Part shown: piece by piece, positions 5,942 to 7,756 of the stretch | Numbering within the stretch: the stretch's first letter is position 1 | Layout of the letters: the number at the start of each line of letters is the position of its first letter | Source of the DNA: JAAYZQ01 sp034428935 | GTDB taxonomy: Bacteria; Chloroflexota; Anaerolineae; JAAYZQ01 | Assembly (NCBI GenBank): GCA_034428935.1 | Contig: DAOUHB010000139.1 | Coordinates: forward strand, 1 to 7,756 | Direction of reading: 5' to 3' | Length of the DNA: 7,756 nt | The notes under the pieces: generated by a model | Database searches by the model: none | Told to the model about the DNA's origin: nothing | What the model saw: the letters and a program-made list of their open reading frames with translations, nothing else | Program-made: the position numbers and the translations under genes

Positions 5942-7423
5942 TCATCCTTTCCGGGTTTCTCCTGCCGTTCCTGGCGGCCGTAAGGGCTCGGGATAAAGAT
6001 AAAGAGGACTGGAGCCGACAAGGATCGTTGTCAATTCGTCCTTCTGCCCGTCCGCGACATCGTACACCCAGTTCTGGGTGCCGTATTTGTCGACCACCAA
6101 CACGCGAGTCGCCAAAAAGGTCAGCGGGTATGTTAGCCCGTCGTTGGTCCATGCCACAGTGAAGGGCTGTCCACTGCTCTGGAACTGGTAGGCTTCCATG
6201 GCCTCTGTACCCTTTTCCTCTGTGGTGAGAGCGCGGAGGTAGATGGATTCGGCCAACCGATCAGTGATAGTCTGATAGGCATAATAGGCCGGCTTGCGGG
6301 CCAGGTCGGGATACAGCAGGCCTGTTTTCCAATATCCTGGATCCTGGTCGACGAGCAAAAACCAGGATAGACTGAGCAGATCGGCGGCCATGGCCTGTAC
6401 GTAGAGGATGGGCACGTAACGGCTCTGGATTTCGTCCGTTCCAGTGTTTACGTTTTCTACGCCCGCTTCCGTGCAGATCATCGGCTTGTGCAGGTCAAAG
6501 GCCGCCAGCTTATAGCGCAAGAACCTGGTCTTGCCGATGAGGCCAGGGCCGTAGGGATCCCACTTGGAGGCAAAGGCCGTGGGATAGTAGTGAAAGTTCA
6601 GTACGTCGAAATACTCGCCTCCCCCACGCTCCAGAACGCGGTCCAGGAAGTCTTTTATAAAGGGTCCGCCCTCTTCTTCCCAGAAATCAAAGCACAGACC
6701 TCCGATTAGCACCTGCGCCTCGGGATCGACCTGCTTGATAGGCTGGTATACCGCCGCCAGCATGTCGGCATAAGCTTCAGGGTCGGTTCCCCAGTAGCCC
6801 AGGCCCGAGTTTACGGCCCAAAGTAGGTCGCCGTTGTCCGGCTCGTTGTAAAATTCCCAGAGTTTGACCCCATAAGGTGGGGAGCTGTACCGCTGGACTG
6901 CGGCAACCACAAATTCGACAAACTCGCCGATAGGTACCTTGTCGATAGGGCCAGTGGGAGTGGTCGCGGCCCAGGACGGATTGCCTTCGATGGTGAGGAT
7001 CAAATCCATGTTGCCGGCTGCAATCCGGGCCAGGCCCCGCTCATAGAGCGCGGGCCACTGGTATTCGCTGGGGCTCGTGTTGGCCGGTTCGACTGCTGCC
7101 CAGAGCAGCGGAATGCGAACCTGGCCGACACCTGCCGCGGCTGCTTCGGCGACCTGTGACTCGGTGCTGTCGTACATCTGAATGCCAAAACGGGTATCCG
7201 GATCGCGAAGTGCCGGGCGCGCCACAAGGGGGAGCAAGAGCCGCCAGCCTTCCGCCTGCGCTACCTCGACGGCCCTTGCCGGACCGGACTCGGCTGGGTC
7301 ATAACGGGACACTGAGGAGCGAGCTGGCGACCCGGGGAACAACAGGAGCGCCGCGAGCAGTGCCGGCAGCCAGCTTGTCTTCGGGCGCCGGGTCCCTCCA
7401 TCGCGCGGACGGCCAGGATGCAT
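5942..7423 (-). CDS. Secreted glycoside hydrolase, clan GH-A type (GH39/GH5-like), paralog of 2155-3750
   Basis: A 493-residue protein with a signal peptide or N-terminal anchor (basic RRPK, then hydrophobic about 18-30, SPARSS cleavage-like site). It then has a short low-complexity stretch with LLLPLVAR (62-69) and a catalytic domain from about 77. Probable catalytic residues are Glu194 in FYNEPDN (acid/base) and Glu319 in ICTEAGV (nucleophile). FHYY (277-280) and KPAYYAYQ (377-384) fit the same fold. A C-terminal beta domain (about 395-480) follows. There is no lipobox Cys, unlike the paralog. The start at 7423 is preferred: AAGGAG lies 9 bases upstream and the signal peptide follows directly. 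In-frame ATG 7462 has a weaker GA-rich site, and ATG 7522 lies inside the -10 element and cannot be transcribed from that promoter. It heads a probable operon with the GT-C and small anchored protein, suggesting joint work on one glycan. The substrate is unknown. Confidence 0.9.
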   Translation of the reverse strand: MHPGRPRDGGTRRPKTSWLPALLAALLLFPGSPARSSVSRYDPAESGPARAVEVAQAEGWRLLLPLVARPALRDPDTRFGIQMYDSTESQVAEAAAAGVGQVRIPLLWAAVEPANTSPSEYQWPALYERGLARIAAGNMDLILTIEGNPSWAATTPTGPIDKVPIGEFVEFVVAAVQRYSSPPYGVKLWEFYNEPDNGDLLWAVNSGLGYWGTDPEAYADMLAAVYQPIKQVDPEAQVLIGGLCFDFWEEEGGPFIKDFLDRVLERGGGEYFDVLNFHYYPTAFASKWDPYGPGLIGKTRFLRYKLAAFDLHKPMICTEAGVENVNTGTDEIQSRYVPILYVQAMAADLLSLSWFLLVDQDPGYWKTGLLYPDLARKPAYYAYQTITDRLAESIYLRALTTEEKGTEAMEAYQFQSSGQPFTVAWTNDGLTYPLTFLATRVLVVDKYGTQNWVYDVADGQKDELTTILVGSSPLYLYPEPLRPPGTAGETRKG

Positions 7424-7520
7424 CGCCTCGCGCTCCTTGCCGCGGCAGCGTACATCGTGCATGCTTCTCTCTGTCGCCCCCTTTGTCCGTTTGCTGTGCT
7501 CCAGGTTCGCGCGAGAGGCC

Positions 7521-7549
7521 ATTATAGCATCTTTGCAGTTAACCGGCAA
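7521..7549 (-). promoter_or_regulatory. Predicted extended -10 promoter for the hydrolase / GT-C operon
   Basis: On the minus strand TTGCCG (7549-7544; 4 of 6) is followed after 17 bases by a perfect TATAAT (7526-7521) with TGC just upstream, giving TGCTATAAT. Transcription would start near 7514, leaving a leader of about 90 bases before the ATG at 7423. The -35 begins 4 bases after the stop codon of the upstream gene. Its structure matches the promoter at 2092-2120. Confidence 0.7.
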
Positions 7550-7552
7550 ATG

Positions 7553-7756
7553 CTAGTCAGACCTGATCGGCGGTGCAGCAAGAGCCAGGGGCAGCCATGT
7601 ACCGTGGCAGGCAAAGAAGACCGAGATCTCGTGCTCGCCGTCCGAGACGCCGGAGATCAGCAGCCCTTCGTCGGTCATCTCTACGCCTTGCTGGACCAGT
7701 GGCCCACCATCCCATAGAGTCAAGCCGTCCATGATCACCCGGGCATCGAAGCGGTA
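7553..7756 (-). CDS. C-terminal fragment of an unidentified protein (N-terminus beyond window)
   Basis: On the minus strand a frame is open from the right edge to TAG at 7555-7553, giving 67 visible residues beginning YRFDARVIMDGL and ending APPIRSD. Alternating polar and hydrophobic residues (GLLISGVSDGEHEISVFFAC) suggest a beta-rich C-terminal domain. I do not recognise the family. Support for a real gene: no stop interrupts it, its composition is protein-like, and it ends just before the promoter of the next same-strand gene. A GTG at 7738 in this frame has no clear ribosome binding site, so the gene probably begins outside the window. Confidence 0.55.
   Translation of the reverse strand, partial: YRFDARVIMDGLTLWDGGPLVQQGVEMTDEGLLISGVSDGEHEISVFFACHGTWLPLALAAPPIRSD

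Noticed and set aside
7520..7522. In-frame ATG at 7522 as start of the secreted hydrolase
   Set aside because: It overlaps the TATAAT element, would not be in the transcript from this promoter, and would bury the signal peptide about 50 residues in.
1..7756. CRISPR arrays, tRNA or rRNA genes, insertion sequences, attachment sites
   Set aside because: No regularly spaced repeats, no tRNA-like cloverleaf, no transposase or integrase motif and no terminal inverted repeats were seen on either strand.

Overview
The window is a dense, GC-rich stretch of bacterial chromosome. It encodes membrane and envelope glycan proteins: two secreted or lipid-anchored clan GH-A-type glycoside hydrolases, a polyprenyl-phosphate-type family 2 glycosyltransferase, a polytopic GT-C-type glycosyltransferase, and two membrane proteins that share a related extracytoplasmic domain. 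The style suggests a Chloroflexota bacterium (Anaerolineae or a relative). Pointers are the Ser/Thr/Pro linker after a lipobox, an 'LLLPLVAR' segment just after a signal peptide, and membrane proteins of the 'VPGWALL' type. This placement is inference from sequence style; no rRNA or marker gene is present.

Layout from left to right. (1) Bases 1-1833, minus strand: a GT2 gene (1833-871) followed by a membrane protein (874 to beyond the left edge), joined by a 4-base ATGA overlap and preceded by a plausible sigma-70-like promoter. (2) Bases 1834-2154: a 321-base divergent intergenic region with a promoter for each side and a 12-bp palindrome. (3) Bases 2155-3750, plus strand: a predicted lipoprotein glycoside hydrolase that starts at TTG. 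(4) Bases 3770-7423, minus strand: a likely operon of a secreted glycoside hydrolase (7423-5942), a GT-C membrane transferase (5919-4459) and a small double-anchored protein (4462-3770). The last two genes are again joined by ATGA. A strong-looking extended -10 promoter lies at 7549-7521. (5) Bases 7553-7756, minus strand: the C-terminal end of an unidentified gene that runs off the right edge.

How the parts may work together. The GT2 enzyme resembles DPM1/GtrB-type synthases that load a sugar on a polyprenyl phosphate. GT-C enzymes use such lipid-linked donors on the outer face of the membrane. The two hydrolases are paralogous in their catalytic domains, and both are exported, one probably lipid-anchored. 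This is the composition expected for synthesis and trimming of a cell-surface glycan, comparable in logic to the GH39-type hydrolase PslG in the Psl exopolysaccharide locus of Pseudomonas. The sugar and polymer cannot be read from the sequence.

The most interesting item is the domain shared by the two ATGA-coupled membrane proteins (residues about 50-165 of one, 54-174 of the other). I do not recognise it as a named family. In each case it sits directly behind a glycosyltransferase gene, which suggests a partner or sensor module for lipid-linked sugar transfer.
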